DNA of 32,455 nucleotides from Pseudomonadota bacterium (GTDB taxonomy: Bacteria; Pseudomonadota; Gammaproteobacteria; Steroidobacterales; Woeseiaceae), in assembly GCA_022563255.1 (NCBI GenBank), contig JADFNS010000026.1, positions 1-32,455 on the forward strand, written 5' to 3'. The notes beneath the pieces are model-generated. The model was not told the DNA's origin and ran no database searches. It worked only from the letters and a program-made list of their open reading frames with translations. Below, in pieces: positions 24,783 to 32,455 of the stretch. Every line of letters begins with the position of its first letter. The stretch's first letter is position 1. The position numbers and the translations under genes were made by a program.

Positions 24783-25093
24783 TAGCGGTAATTTATCTCC
24801 AGACCAATAACCCGGCCTTTCTGCATCGGACCGGCAGTGAACAGCCCGGCGATTGACGTCAGATTACCCCAGTTGGCCTGGTTCTCGAGGTTCTTGCCGT
24901 ACAGCGATACCTGCCATTTGTCTCCGGGCACGAACCAGTTGATACTCGCGTTGGTACGCTTCTGGTCATCGAAGAACTCGGTGTTGGAGTCGTTGTAAGG
25001 ATGGCCTTCACGAAAGCTGTAACTGGCTGCAAGGTTGACAGTGCCAGCCGCGACCGAGGCTCGTGCTTGTACGGCGTCCAGCACCTTGTAGTA
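24779..25093 (-). pseudogene. C-terminal remnant of a TonB-dependent outer-membrane receptor
   Basis: About 104 in-frame codons lie between a TAA at 25096-25094 and the stop at 24779. They read as the last beta-strands of a TonB receptor: LAASYSFREGHPYND, KRTNASINWFVPGDKWQVSL, YGKNLENQANW and a final GRVIGLEINYRY with a terminal aromatic residue, the signal for outer-membrane insertion. Intact receptors have 700-1000 residues; plug and most of the barrel are absent, and trmB begins at once on the other side. The own terminator is kept. The GTG at 25084 is not a real start. Confidence 0.8.
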
Positions 25094-25102
25094 TTAGAGA
25101 CC

Positions 25103-25807
25103 ATGCAAATCAGCCAAAATAACGGTCGTCGCCGCGCAATCCGGAGCTTTGTGCGACGCAACGGACGGCTCACGCCGTCGCAGCAGCGGGCGCTGGTCGA
25201 GTTGATGCCGGATTTCGGCCTGGAATTCCATCCCGAGCCGCTGGATTTCGACGAGATTTTCGAATCCTTGCATCCGACGACTCTGGAAATCGGTTTTGGC
25301 AATGGCGATACGCTCATCGAACAGGCCGGCCGGAATCCAGGCATGAATTTTCTGGGTATTGACGTTCATGAACCCGGCGTGGGCCGCTGTCTCCTGCAGG
25401 CCAGAGACGCGAATCTGAAAAATCTGCGGCTGATCGTCCACGATGCTATCGAAGTGCTTGAGCATCAAATTCCCCGGCAATCGCTGGCGCGGGTGAACCT
25501 GTACTTTCCAGACCCGTGGCCGAAGAAACGTCACCGCAAGCGACGGATTGTGCAGTCGGCGTTTGTTGACCTGATTGCGAATCGTCTGGTCGCTGGTGGC
25601 ACGTTCAATATTGCTACCGACTGGGAAAATTACGCCGAGCATATTGACGAAGTCATGTCCCGGTCGAATCTTTTCGAGTGCACGGACCGGCGAGAACACG
25701 ACGGTGATCGGCCGCTGGACAGATCGCGCACCAGGTTTGAGCAGCGTGGCGTGCAGAAAGGACACCGTATTTACGACTGGTGTTTCAGAAAGGCGCCTAA
25801 TAGCTAA
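25103..25807 (+). CDS. trmB: tRNA (guanine-N7)-methyltransferase
   Basis: A 234-residue SAM enzyme that makes m7G46 in tRNA. Signature parts: RSFVRRNGRLTPSQQRAL, LEIGFGNGDTLIEQA (SAM), FLGIDVHEPGVG, VNLYFPDPWPKKRHRKRR (catalytic and tRNA binding) and FNIATDWENYAEHI. ATG 25103 begins a start typical of the family; the longer frame from 25001 runs through the receptor remnant and is rejected. No clear ribosome site is present, and the upstream region is receptor debris, so the original promoter may be lost or replaced. Confidence 0.95.
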   Translation: MQISQNNGRRRAIRSFVRRNGRLTPSQQRALVELMPDFGLEFHPEPLDFDEIFESLHPTTLEIGFGNGDTLIEQAGRNPGMNFLGIDVHEPGVGRCLLQARDANLKNLRLIVHDAIEVLEHQIPRQSLARVNLYFPDPWPKKRHRKRRIVQSAFVDLIANRLVAGGTFNIATDWENYAEHIDEVMSRSNLFECTDRREHDGDRPLDRSRTRFEQRGVQKGHRIYDWCFRKAPNS

Positions 25808-25832
25808 ATGTGCTTGCGCTTCCTCGAGTTTC

Positions 25833-25848
25833 ATCTATAACTATAGAT
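25833..25848. promoter_or_regulatory. Palindrome ATCTATAACTATAGAT before the DUF6763 gene
   Basis: Arms of 7 bases (ATCTATA / TATAGAT) around AC, in an AT-rich island in the 73-base gap after trmB. It contains TATAAC and TATAGAT, both possible -10 boxes. Operator or promoter function is inferred. Confidence 0.35.
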
Positions 25849-25880
25849 AGAGGTTTATCTTTAATCACGGTAGCGCAACG

Positions 25881-26171
25881 ATGGCTGTTCAATATCCCGT
25901 AATTGGTCACTGGTTTAGCAGACCGAACGGCGCTTTGTTCGAAGTGGTTGCCGTGGATGAAGAAGACGGCACGATAGAGATTCAGCAATTCGACGGCACA
26001 ATCGGCGAAGTCGAAATCGAGAACTGGCCCGACTTGCTGTTGGTCGAAGTGAGTGCGCCGGAAGACTGGTCGGGATCGGTCGACATGGACCCTGAGGATT
26101 ACGTTGGCGCTAAAGTAGGGGATATGCCGAAGGGCTTCCACGATCCGCTGGCGTTTCTGGATAAGCTGTAA
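25881..26171 (+). CDS. DUF6763-like small protein
   Basis: A 96-residue acidic soluble protein. It starts MAVQYPVIGHWFSRPNGALF, then FEVVAVDEEDGTIEIQQFDG, and has PEDWSGSVDMDPEDY in the second half. The pattern fits my memory of a family of unknown function (DUF6763) in gammaproteobacteria; a Tudor/SH3-like beta fold is plausible. ATG 25881 is the only good start. It converges with the Rieske gene, 10 bases between stops, with half a REP element in the gap. Confidence 0.65.
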   Translation: MAVQYPVIGHWFSRPNGALFEVVAVDEEDGTIEIQQFDGTIGEVEIENWPDLLLVEVSAPEDWSGSVDMDPEDYVGAKVGDMPKGFHDPLAFLDKL

Positions 26172-26187
26172 AAGCCTGCTCCTACGG
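26172..26187 (-). repeat. Half REP element at the Rieske stop codon
   Basis: Read on the minus strand: CCGTAGGAGCAGGCTT. It matches the left half of REP (GTAGGAGC plus the first arm); the second arm is absent because the DUF6763 gene ends here. The TAG at 26184-26182 is the stop of the Rieske gene. Confidence 0.45.
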
Positions 26188-26541
26188 CGGCGGCCCATCC
26201 GGACCAGTAACGTACACCACCCCGTCGCGAACAGACGCTGCGACTTTATGCAGCGTTTTCCCGGCGTCCGGACCGGCAAAACAATCACCTGACTCAATGG
26301 CGTAAGTCGCACCGTGTGACGCACAAATGATCGCTGACTTGTCTTTGGTCAGGAACTTGTTCGGTGCCCAGTTCAATGGGTGCCCGAGGTGCACGCAAAC
26401 ATTCTGATACGCATAGACTTTCTCACCCAGGCGCACGACAAAACCTCGAAACGGCCAGTCGCCCCCGCCAATGGCGAATTCGCGACAGCCGGGGTCTTCC
26501 AGTTCGTTGAGCCGCCCAACGGCGATTTCCGTATCACCCAT
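26182..26541 (-). CDS. Rieske [2Fe-2S] ferredoxin-like protein
   Basis: A 119-residue single-domain protein. The cluster ligands are visible: C-V-H in NVCVHLGHPLNW and C-A-S-H in IICASHGATY, about 20 residues apart. The end has VAASVRDGVVYV, a typical last strand. Likely a small soluble electron carrier or the ferredoxin part of a dioxygenase-like system; no oxygenase is nearby. ATG 26541 is chosen (ATG 26553 gives four more residues); it overlaps the AmpG-like gene's end by 8 bases, so the two are coupled. Confidence 0.88.
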   Translation of the reverse strand: MGDTEIAVGRLNELEDPGCREFAIGGGDWPFRGFVVRLGEKVYAYQNVCVHLGHPLNWAPNKFLTKDKSAIICASHGATYAIESGDCFAGPDAGKTLHKVAASVRDGVVYVTGPDGPPP

Positions 26542-27802
26542 GCGTCGGTTCATTCCATGGTGCAACTTTGAAGAGCAACAACATACCGGGAATCGCGAGC
26601 ATCGTGCAGAGCAGAAAAAAGTTTGTCCAGCCCATGCTCTCAACGATCAACCCGGTCACCGAGTTGGCTACGATCCTGGGAACGGAGGTAAGCGCGGTGA
26701 AGAGCGCGAACTGCGTAGCAGCGAATACGGGATTGGTCATGCGGGCGATGAACGCGATGAACGCTGCCGTGCCCAGGCCAACGCCCAGATACTCGAAAGC
26801 AACAACGAAGCCCAGGACCCAGGGATCGGCCCCGACCTCAGCCAGCAACGCGAATCCCAGGATGCTTACAATCTGGACGACGCCAAAGAGCCACAGCGCA
26901 CGATTGATGCTCAACTTGATCATAACGACGCCGCCGATGAGTCCGCCGACGATCGCGGCAATCAATGATGCAAGCTTCGCAATGGAACCAATCTGGGTCA
27001 GGCTGAAACCAATGTCCAGATAAAAGGGCGTCGACAAAGCCGTGGCCATGCTGTCGCCAAGCTTGTACAGAAACAGGAAGGCCAGTATCAACGCGGCTGC
27101 TCTCAAACCCTTGCGTTGCGCGAACTCGCGGAACGGCTCGACCACGGCTTCGCGCATCGTCCTGGGCGGGCTCGGATCGGCGATAGCCTCCTGAATGACC
27201 AGCGTTAAAACCAGGCCGACGCCCATGAACGCCGCGACAACCACGAACACGATATGCCAGGGCAGGTGGTCGGCGAGAATCAGCGCCAGGGCACCGGGTA
27301 CCAGTCCCGCCAGGCGGTAAGTCTGCACATGAATGACGTTGCCAAGACCCAGCTCGATATCGGGCAGTAATTCTCGTCGATACGCGTCCAGCACGATGTC
27401 CTGACTGGCGCTGAAGAAGGCGACCGCAGCCGCGAGATAGGCCACGGTCCAGATTGACAGGTCGGGCTTGATGAAGCCCATGGCCGCGATCGAAACCAGC
27501 AGAGCCAGTTGCGTCACCAACATCCAGCCGCGGCGGCGTCCCAGAACAGGGACGGCAAAGCGATCCATTATCGGCGACCACATAAACTTCCATGTGTACG
27601 GAAAACCGATCAAGGCGAAGAAACCTATTTCCGCCAGACCGATGCCTTCGACGCGCAGCCAGGCGGGAATCAACTGAATGAGGATGTAAAGTGGCAGACC
27701 GGAAGTAAAGCCGGTGAAAGCGCAGATCAGCATGCGCCTGTTCAGAATCGTGTCTTTGAAGGATGGCCGGTTCATCGACGATTGCGCCACATCAGCCATC
27801 AT
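26534..27802 (-). CDS. AmpG-like MFS transporter
   Basis: A 422-residue protein with about 12 membrane segments. The start LICAFTGFTSGLPLYILIQL, then WLRVEGIGLAEIGFFALIG, PYTWKFMWSPIMDR and the loop GRRRGWM are the AmpG pattern, the permease for muropeptides in cell-wall recycling. ASQDIVLDAYRRELL is also characteristic. No ampD or ampC lies nearby, so transport of muropeptides is inferred from family only. Starts at 27802 or 27799 (ATGATG); it overlaps the exoIII stop by up to 11 bases. Confidence 0.88.
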   Translation of the reverse strand: MMADVAQSSMNRPSFKDTILNRRMLICAFTGFTSGLPLYILIQLIPAWLRVEGIGLAEIGFFALIGFPYTWKFMWSPIMDRFAVPVLGRRRGWMLVTQLALLVSIAAMGFIKPDLSIWTVAYLAAAVAFFSASQDIVLDAYRRELLPDIELGLGNVIHVQTYRLAGLVPGALALILADHLPWHIVFVVVAAFMGVGLVLTLVIQEAIADPSPPRTMREAVVEPFREFAQRKGLRAAALILAFLFLYKLGDSMATALSTPFYLDIGFSLTQIGSIAKLASLIAAIVGGLIGGVVMIKLSINRALWLFGVVQIVSILGFALLAEVGADPWVLGFVVAFEYLGVGLGTAAFIAFIARMTNPVFAATQFALFTALTSVPRIVANSVTGLIVESMGWTNFFLLCTMLAIPGMLLLFKVAPWNEPTHG

Positions 27803-28574
27803 GGACCCAATCGTAATCGATGGTTAACGGCGCGTGGTCGGAGAATCTCTGGTCCCGGTAAATGGCGGTGCACCGCACCTTGTCTTTGAGACCGGGAGTG
27901 ATTACCTGGTAGTCGAGGCGCCAACCAACGTTTTTATCCCAGGCCCGACCGCGGTTTGACCACCAGGTGTATTGGTCAGGCTCCTGCTCCAGAGTGCGGA
28001 AGGCGTCGATGTATCGATACTCGCCGAACACCTTGTCCATCCAGGCTCGCTCTTCAGGCAAAAAGCCCGAATTTTTCTGGTTGCTCTTCCAGTTCTTCAG
28101 ATCAATTTCCTTGTGCGCGATATTCCAGTCGCCACAGATGATGTATTCCGATCTGCGTCGCTGCAATTTCTTCAGGTGTTCCGTAAACGAATCCATGCAT
28201 CGGTACTTGGCCTTTTGACGTTCGTCACCCGACGACCCCGAAGGCAGATACAGAGAAACGATGCTGATGCCGCCGAGCTGCACCTCAAGATAGCGTCCTT
28301 CGTTATCGAACTCCGCGTCGCCGTACCCGCGTACGACCTTTTTCGGTTTGTGGCGCGTGTAGATTGCGGTTCCGCTGTAGCCCTTCTTCTGCGCATCCTC
28401 GTAATAGCTGTGATAACCGGCCGGGGAGAACATCTCGTCGGTCAACTGATGAATCTGCGCCCTGGTCTCCTGGATGCAGACGACGTCAGGATTCTGTGCG
28501 TCCATCCACTCAAAAAAACGCTTGCGCGATGCCGCCCGAATACCGTTGGCGTTGAGACTTATAACGCGAAACAA
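27792..28574 (-). CDS. xthA: Exodeoxyribonuclease III (AP endonuclease family)
   Basis: A 260-residue EEP-family enzyme of base-excision repair. Active-site residues are all present: Asn8/Asn10 region SLNANGIRAA, Glu36 in CIQETRAQ, YLPSGSSGD, Asp149 and Asn151 in CGDWNIAHKEIDL, WRLDYQ and His247 in SDHAPLTIDYDW. The gene is divergent from pyrE, exactly where Pseudomonas has crc, a catalytically dead relative that represses translation. Here the catalytic set is intact, so a working nuclease is expected. It starts at ATG 28574, 82 bases from pyrE. Confidence 0.93.
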   Translation of the reverse strand: MFRVISLNANGIRAASRKRFFEWMDAQNPDVVCIQETRAQIHQLTDEMFSPAGYHSYYEDAQKKGYSGTAIYTRHKPKKVVRGYGDAEFDNEGRYLEVQLGGISIVSLYLPSGSSGDERQKAKYRCMDSFTEHLKKLQRRRSEYIICGDWNIAHKEIDLKNWKSNQKNSGFLPEERAWMDKVFGEYRYIDAFRTLEQEPDQYTWWSNRGRAWDKNVGWRLDYQVITPGLKDKVRCTAIYRDQRFSDHAPLTIDYDWVHDG

Positions 28575-28656
28575 ACCACCACTCCTGTGTCATACTCCGG
28601 TCCGAAAATAAGCCGGCCGCGGCCATCATACAGAAGCCATCAGGAAGACGAGGCGC

Positions 28657-29304
28657 ATGCGCGGGTATAAGAGAGAGTTCATCGAACTTGCGCTGGAACT
28701 CGGCGTCCTGCAATTCGGCGAATTCACGCTCAAGTCGGGTCGCGTCAGTCCGTATTTTTTTAGTGCCGGCCTCTTCAACACCGGATATGCCGCTGCAAAA
28801 CTCGGTCGTTTTTACGCCGCGGCTATCATTGAGTCAGAAATTCGTTTCGACATGCTTTTCGGGCCCGCTTACAAAGGCATCCCCCTTGCAACGCTCGCGG
28901 CGTCGTCGCTCGCAGAACAACACGACATTGACGTACCTTACTCATTCAACCGCAAGGAAGTGAAAGCACACGGCGAAGGCGGCAGCATCGTTGGTGCGCC
29001 GCTGTCCGGCAGAGTACTCGTCATCGATGACGTCATTACTGCCGGAACGGCGGTCCGCGAGGCCCACCGGATTATATCGGCCGCCGGGGCCGAGACCGCC
29101 GGGCTGGTCATTTTGCTCGACCGGCAGGAACGCGGCTACGGACCTGATTCTGCCGTCCAGGAACTCAAAAAATCGCTGGATATTCCGGTCGTAAGCATTA
29201 TCCAATTGGATGATTTGATCAACATTCTTGAGGAATCAAGCGAGTACGAGCAGTTCCTAGAGCCAGTACTGAGCTATCGCAAGCAATACGGTGTAATCGC
29301 TTAA
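28657..29304 (+). CDS. pyrE: Orotate phosphoribosyltransferase
   Basis: A 215-residue enzyme of UMP synthesis, joining orotate and PRPP. It has [42 protein letters not shown] and the PRPP loop [17 protein letters not shown]. The length and the end (YRKQYGV) match the bacterial type. Transcribed away from exoIII. I could not find an attenuator of the kind seen in enteric pyrE. Confidence 0.97.
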   Translation: MRGYKREFIELALELGVLQFGEFTLKSGRVSPYFFSAGLFNTGYAAAKLGRFYAAAIIESEIRFDMLFGPAYKGIPLATLAASSLAEQHDIDVPYSFNRKEVKAHGEGGSIVGAPLSGRVLVIDDVITAGTAVREAHRIISAAGAETAGLVILLDRQERGYGPDSAVQELKKSLDIPVVSIIQLDDLINILEESSEYEQFLEPVLSYRKQYGVIA

Positions 29305-29402
29305 CTACTTGATATTTGGTGGCTTGATCGCAGTTTACAATATCCGAAGCGACTATTAAGCTGCCATAACGAGAACCAGTCCCGGTTCGCGGCAGGAAAT
29401 TG

Positions 29403-30041
29403 GTGGCATATTCAAGTTCTATGCAAAAACTGACTCTTACATTTGCACTGGCGCTTCTTATCCCGCTTGTGGCCAGCGCCGAAGAGACGCGCGTCTACCG
29501 GTGGGTAGATGATGCAGGCCAGGTGCATTACGGGGACAGTATTCCCGCAATGTACTCAGAACTTCCGAAGCAAATTCTCAATCAGCGCGGCATAACGATT
29601 GGCCTGCTTGCGGGCAAGAAATCCGAAGAACAAATAGAAGCCGACCGGATCGAAGAAAAACGACGTGTCGTGGTAGCTCTGCAGCAGCGCGCCGATCAGG
29701 CTTTGCTCGCAACCTATCTTACGGTCGAAGAAATTTTGATGCACCGGGACAGACGTGTGGAGCTCTTCCAGGCACAATCACGTGTCACGGAATTATACCT
29801 TAGCAATCTCACCCGCCGCCTTGAAAATCTCCGCGGCGAGGCATCCAATTTTCTACCGTACAGCGAAAATCCGGATGCGCCGATGATCGCCCTGGATCTG
29901 GCCGACGATCTGCGCGTGACCAAGGAAACGATCGCACGCCACGAACGCAATTTGAGAAGGTTCCAGGCTGATGAGCAACAAATCGTCGCTCGATTCGATG
30001 GCGACATTTCGCGATTCAAGCTTCTTAAGGGAATCGAGTAA
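29403..30041 (+). CDS. Exported DUF4124 protein with a long helical tail
   Basis: The signal peptide (MQKLTLTFALALLIPLVASA) could begin at ATG 29421, but AGGA at 29394-29397 stands 5 bases before GTG 29403, which I use; TTG 29400 is too close to that site. The DUF4124 motif is TRVYRWVDDAGQVHYGDS, right after cleavage. Residues about 70-210 are charged helices with likely coiled coil (VTELYLSNLTRRLENLRG; TKETIARHERNLRRF). Envelope location is likely; the role is unknown. It is the second DUF4124 gene here and has no Cys pair, unlike the one at 9038. It ends 8 bases from the convergent dut. Confidence 0.8.
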   Translation: MAYSSSMQKLTLTFALALLIPLVASAEETRVYRWVDDAGQVHYGDSIPAMYSELPKQILNQRGITIGLLAGKKSEEQIEADRIEEKRRVVVALQQRADQALLATYLTVEEILMHRDRRVELFQAQSRVTELYLSNLTRRLENLRGEASNFLPYSENPDAPMIALDLADDLRVTKETIARHERNLRRFQADEQQIVARFDGDISRFKLLKGIE

Positions 30042-30049
30042 GAACGGCC

Positions 30050-30505
30050 CTATTCTTTGCCCGAATGACCGAATCCGCCGGTGCCCCTGTCGCTCCCAGC
30101 AAACTCTTCCACCACTTTGAATTCAACCTGTTCAACAGGAATGAAGACCATTTGCGCTATGCGCTCTGCGGGCTGCACTTCGTAACTGGTCGAACTGCGA
30201 TTCCAGCAAGATATGTAAATCTGCCCCTGATAATCTGAATCGATCAGCCCGGTCAGATTGCCCAGCACCAGACCGTGCTTGTGACCCAGACCCGAACGCG
30301 GCAAGAGCACGGCTGCCAGCCCCGGATCGGCCACATGAATTGCCAGTCCGGTCGGGATCAATACCGTCTCGCCGGGCGCGACGGTAATCGCGTCGTCTAT
30401 GCATGCCCGCATATCCAGTCCCGCCGAACCTGCCGTTGCGTATTGCGGCAAGGGGATGGAGTCCCCAACCCGCGGGTCGAGTATCTTCAGTTCAATTGAT
30501 CGCAA
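30050..30505 (-). CDS. dut: dUTP diphosphatase
   Basis: A 151-residue trimeric dUTPase. All five motifs are visible: [10 protein letters not shown] (I), [13 protein letters not shown] (II), [16 protein letters not shown] (III), [11 protein letters not shown] (IV) and [10 protein letters not shown] (V). It cleaves dUTP to dUMP, keeping uracil out of DNA. The start is TTG 30505, supported by AAGGA 9 bases upstream; there is no ATG nearby. coaBC ends 13 bases upstream, and coaBC-dut order is common in gammaproteobacteria. Confidence 0.97.
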   Translation of the reverse strand: MRSIELKILDPRVGDSIPLPQYATAGSAGLDMRACIDDAITVAPGETVLIPTGLAIHVADPGLAAVLLPRSGLGHKHGLVLGNLTGLIDSDYQGQIYISCWNRSSTSYEVQPAERIAQMVFIPVEQVEFKVVEEFAGSDRGTGGFGHSGKE

Positions 30506-30518
30506 GAGCCGATGTCCT

Positions 30519-31778
30519 TCAGTCGCTGTTCGAAATAATCGTCAATCTCGGTTGGGTTCCGGAACCGCGCACAGCATAGAAGCGTTCGGCGGTGAGCTCA
30601 ATCAAATCGCGGGCGAGACACGCTTTTGAGGCGATGGGAAAGGTCTTTTCCCCGTTATTCCAGAGGACGGTTGCCGCGTTGTCGTCCCGATTGAATCCGC
30701 AATCACTGCCGACTCGGTTCGCGACAATCATATCGAGATTCTTCTTTTGGAGCTTGCCACGCGCGTATTCGATAACGCGTTCCGTTTCCGCCGCGAACCC
30801 AACCGTGAACGGCGGCGATTCCAGACTCGTGACGGAGGCAAGAATATCGGGGCAACGCTCAAGCTCAAGATTCATCGTCGCGCTTTTTTTCTTGATTTTT
30901 TGATCCGCAACCGTGACCGGACGGTAATCGGCAACTGCGGCGGTGGCGATAAAAATATCGGCGTCTCCAATAAACTTGTGCGTCGCCGCGTACATTTCTT
31001 TCGCTGACTCGACCTGGACGACCTCAACGCCAGGCGGATCGGCCAGCCTGACCGGACCACTGACCAGTATGACGTTCGCGCCCTGCGCGGCCGCGGCGGA
31101 GGCCATCGCAAAACCCATTTTGCCGGAACTGTGATTTGTGATATAGCGAACCGGATCGATGGGTTCATGTGTTGGACCGGCCGTCACGACAAGCTTGAGA
31201 CCCTTGAGCAAGCCCTCACCCCGGCTGCCTGTGAGGCTGAGTACGGCCGCTGCGATGGTTTCAGGGTCCAGCATGCGGCCCGCGCCGGTCTCTCCACAGG
31301 CCTGCGACCCAACTCCGGGGCCGAGGATTTGAATGCCGCGCTCCTCCAACAGTTCGCGGTTCGCCTGTGTTGCCGGGTTGTTCCACATCACGTGATTCAT
31401 TGCCGGCGCCAACGCTATCGGCGCCTCGGTTGCCAGACAAATTGTCGTCAGGAGATCGGGCGCCGCACCGCTAACGATGCGGGCCATGACTTCGGCCGTC
31501 GCCGGCGCGATCAAAACCACATCAGCCCAGCGAGCGAGTTCGATATGACTCATGGCCGCCTCAGCTTCCTTGTCCCAGAGATTGGACCGTATCGGCCGGC
31601 CCGAAACGGCTTGCAATGCGGTACCGGTGACAAACTCCTCAGCCGACGCCGTCATGACTATCTGCACTTCGGCCCCACCCTCGCGCAGCCGCCTGACCAG
31701 GTCTGGGGTTTTGTAGGCGGCAATGCCGCCGGTGATTCCAAGGACTACGTTCACTGCAATTGTCTCGCTGAATGGCAT
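30519..31778 (-). CDS. coaBC: Bifunctional phosphopantothenoylcysteine decarboxylase/synthase
   Basis: A 419-residue fusion enzyme of coenzyme A synthesis. The CoaC part (1-190) binds [21 protein letters not shown], the catalytic His in [11 protein letters not shown], and [14 protein letters not shown]. The CoaB part (about 195-405) has [28 protein letters not shown] and [13 protein letters not shown]. The ends fit the family. The start is ATG 31778. It is divergent from radC. Confidence 0.97.
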   Translation of the reverse strand: MPFSETIAVNVVLGITGGIAAYKTPDLVRRLREGGAEVQIVMTASAEEFVTGTALQAVSGRPIRSNLWDKEAEAAMSHIELARWADVVLIAPATAEVMARIVSGAAPDLLTTICLATEAPIALAPAMNHVMWNNPATQANRELLEERGIQILGPGVGSQACGETGAGRMLDPETIAAAVLSLTGSRGEGLLKGLKLVVTAGPTHEPIDPVRYITNHSSGKMGFAMASAAAAQGANVILVSGPVRLADPPGVEVVQVESAKEMYAATHKFIGDADIFIATAAVADYRPVTVADQKIKKKSATMNLELERCPDILASVTSLESPPFTVGFAAETERVIEYARGKLQKKNLDMIVANRVGSDCGFNRDDNAATVLWNNGEKTFPIASKACLARDLIELTAERFYAVRGSGTQPRLTIISNSD

Positions 31779-31882
31779 CTTTAGAGCTTAGCCCGTGAGG
31801 TTCTCAACATTCCAGTGAATCCGGTCATATGCGGTAGATTGATTGATTGTATGCAAATACCAATCGGTTCCAACATGGCTGC

Positions 31883-32340
31883 GTGGAGAACGTCACCAAC
31901 AAGGAAAGTAACGACGTTGAATTGCTGGCTTCGCTCGTCGGCGCGGGCAGCAGCGCATCAGGTCGGGAAATGGCCACGCGGTTAATGCGCCGATTCGGCG
32001 GTCTGCGAGCGCTGCTGCACGCCAGCGATGCCGACATTCTCGCTTGTCGCGGTATCGGCCGGGCAAGGCTCGCGGCTCTCAGGGCGCTACCGAAACTCGC
32101 GCGGCGCTATTTTGAAGAATCACTGCCGGTGGGCGAATTGATCCGCAGCCCTGCCGATACCGAGGCCTTTCTTCAGGCCCGCATGCAACACCTGGATCAC
32201 GAACTGTTCTGCTGTCTGTACCTCGACAACCGCCATCGGGTCCTGCGCTTCGATGAGTTGTTTCGTGGCACGATCGATGGCACCTCGGTCTATCCTCGTG
32301 AGGTCGTGAAGGAAGCGCTGGGCGTGAACGCGCCGGCAAT
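31883..32340 (+). pseudogene. radC: RadC family protein, truncated before its catalytic motif
   Basis: The frame reads as RadC: a helix-hairpin-helix start (VELLASLVGAGSSASGREMA, then CRGIGRARLAALRALPKLAR) and part of the MPN+/JAB domain (YLDNRHRVLRFDELFRGTID, then SVYPREVVKEALGVNAPAI). At about 32339 homology stops just before the expected metal motif HNHPSG, and unrelated sequence follows to the window end. The start is uncertain: GTG 31883 or TTG 31847; either way, the usual opening PREKLLxRG is absent. RadC's role is unclear even in intact form. The position beside coaBC-dut is its normal site. Confidence 0.8.
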
Positions 32341-32454
32341 CACAAAGTTGAGCTTTTGGCCCCCAGGAACTGGGACAGATCGGTCTTCTCCTGTGTCCTC
32401 CGTCTTCTTCACGCCATCCGGCGTCAGCTCAAACGCCCAAGCAAGAATGAGAGC
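32338..32454 (-). pseudogene. N-terminal-region fragment of a TPR-type membrane regulator
   Basis: On the minus strand an open frame enters from the right edge: ALILAWAFELTPDGVKKTED, then a hydrophilic stretch and GGQKLNFVI at the junction with radC. The pattern AWAFELTPEG...K is a marker I recall from the N-terminal membrane region of large TPR/cyclase-like proteins (those starting RRNVFRVGAAY). After 32338 the frame runs into antisense radC and stops, so this gene too lost its downstream part. It is probably the same family as the tail at 3-203. Confidence 0.5.
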
Positions 32455-32455
32455 A

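Noticed and set aside
25094..25834. 246-residue minus-strand frame opposite trmB
   Set aside because: trmB is certain on the plus strand; this is its antisense frame.
29309..29341. Promoter TTGATA ... TACAAT before the second DUF4124 gene
   Set aside because: The spacer would be 21 bases, too long for a normal promoter.

Overview
The window looks like about 32 kb of chromosome from a gammaproteobacterium with roughly 55-60% GC by eye. The evidence is gene order. It carries the alg-hem cluster known from Pseudomonas (algZ-algR-hemC-hemD-hemX-hemY), the dapF-DUF484-xerC set, hslV-hslU, ubiE-ubiJ-ubiB, and a crc/exoIII-pyrE-(DUF4124)-dut-coaBC-radC block. A relative of Woeseia, Steroidobacter or Xanthomonadales fits the TPR-protein fragments at both ends and the REP elements, but I cannot fix the genus.

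Layout. Positions 1-1740 are accessory: the tail of a TPR-type regulator, then a stand-alone GIY-YIG nuclease-like gene with dispersed palindromic repeats on both sides, ending next to a tRNA-Arg(CCG) gene. Positions 1.9-6.2 kb hold a DUF5062-like gene and a convergent pair on the minus strand: a PHA-granule-type small protein and a very large exported TPR/DUF3857/transglutaminase protein. Positions 6.4-9.5 kb hold a membrane-anchored cytochrome c, comM (yifB), ubiK and an exported DUF4124 protein behind a CRP-like site. Positions 9.6-15.4 kb are a tightly coupled two-component plus haem operon. Positions 15.4-23.5 kb hold an orphan ParA, a broken dapF, DUF484, xerC, hslVU and the ubiE-J-B ubiquinone genes. 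Positions 23.5-25.1 kb are a decayed patch: a broken FkbM-type methyltransferase, an intact PlsC-like acyltransferase and a TonB-receptor remnant. Positions 25.1-32.4 kb are housekeeping (trmB, DUF6763, Rieske, AmpG-like, exoIII, pyrE, DUF4124, dut, coaBC), ending in a truncated radC fused to a truncated TPR-type gene.

Two patterns stand out. First, four REP-like elements (GTAG followed by a hairpin) lie exactly at the ends of genes, so that the TAG inside GTAG is the stop codon of ubiK, parA, hslV and the Rieske gene. Second, four genes carry deletion scars: dapF and the FkbM gene each lose about 50 internal codons with a frameshift, the TonB receptor keeps only its last 100 residues, and radC is cut before its catalytic motif. 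This means either ongoing gene decay or a faulty assembly; the sequence alone does not decide, although a broken dapF in its normal locus makes the question important.

I did not find a clear new multi-gene system. The best candidates for novelty are the repeat-flanked GIY-YIG cassette and the REP/stop-codon coincidence.
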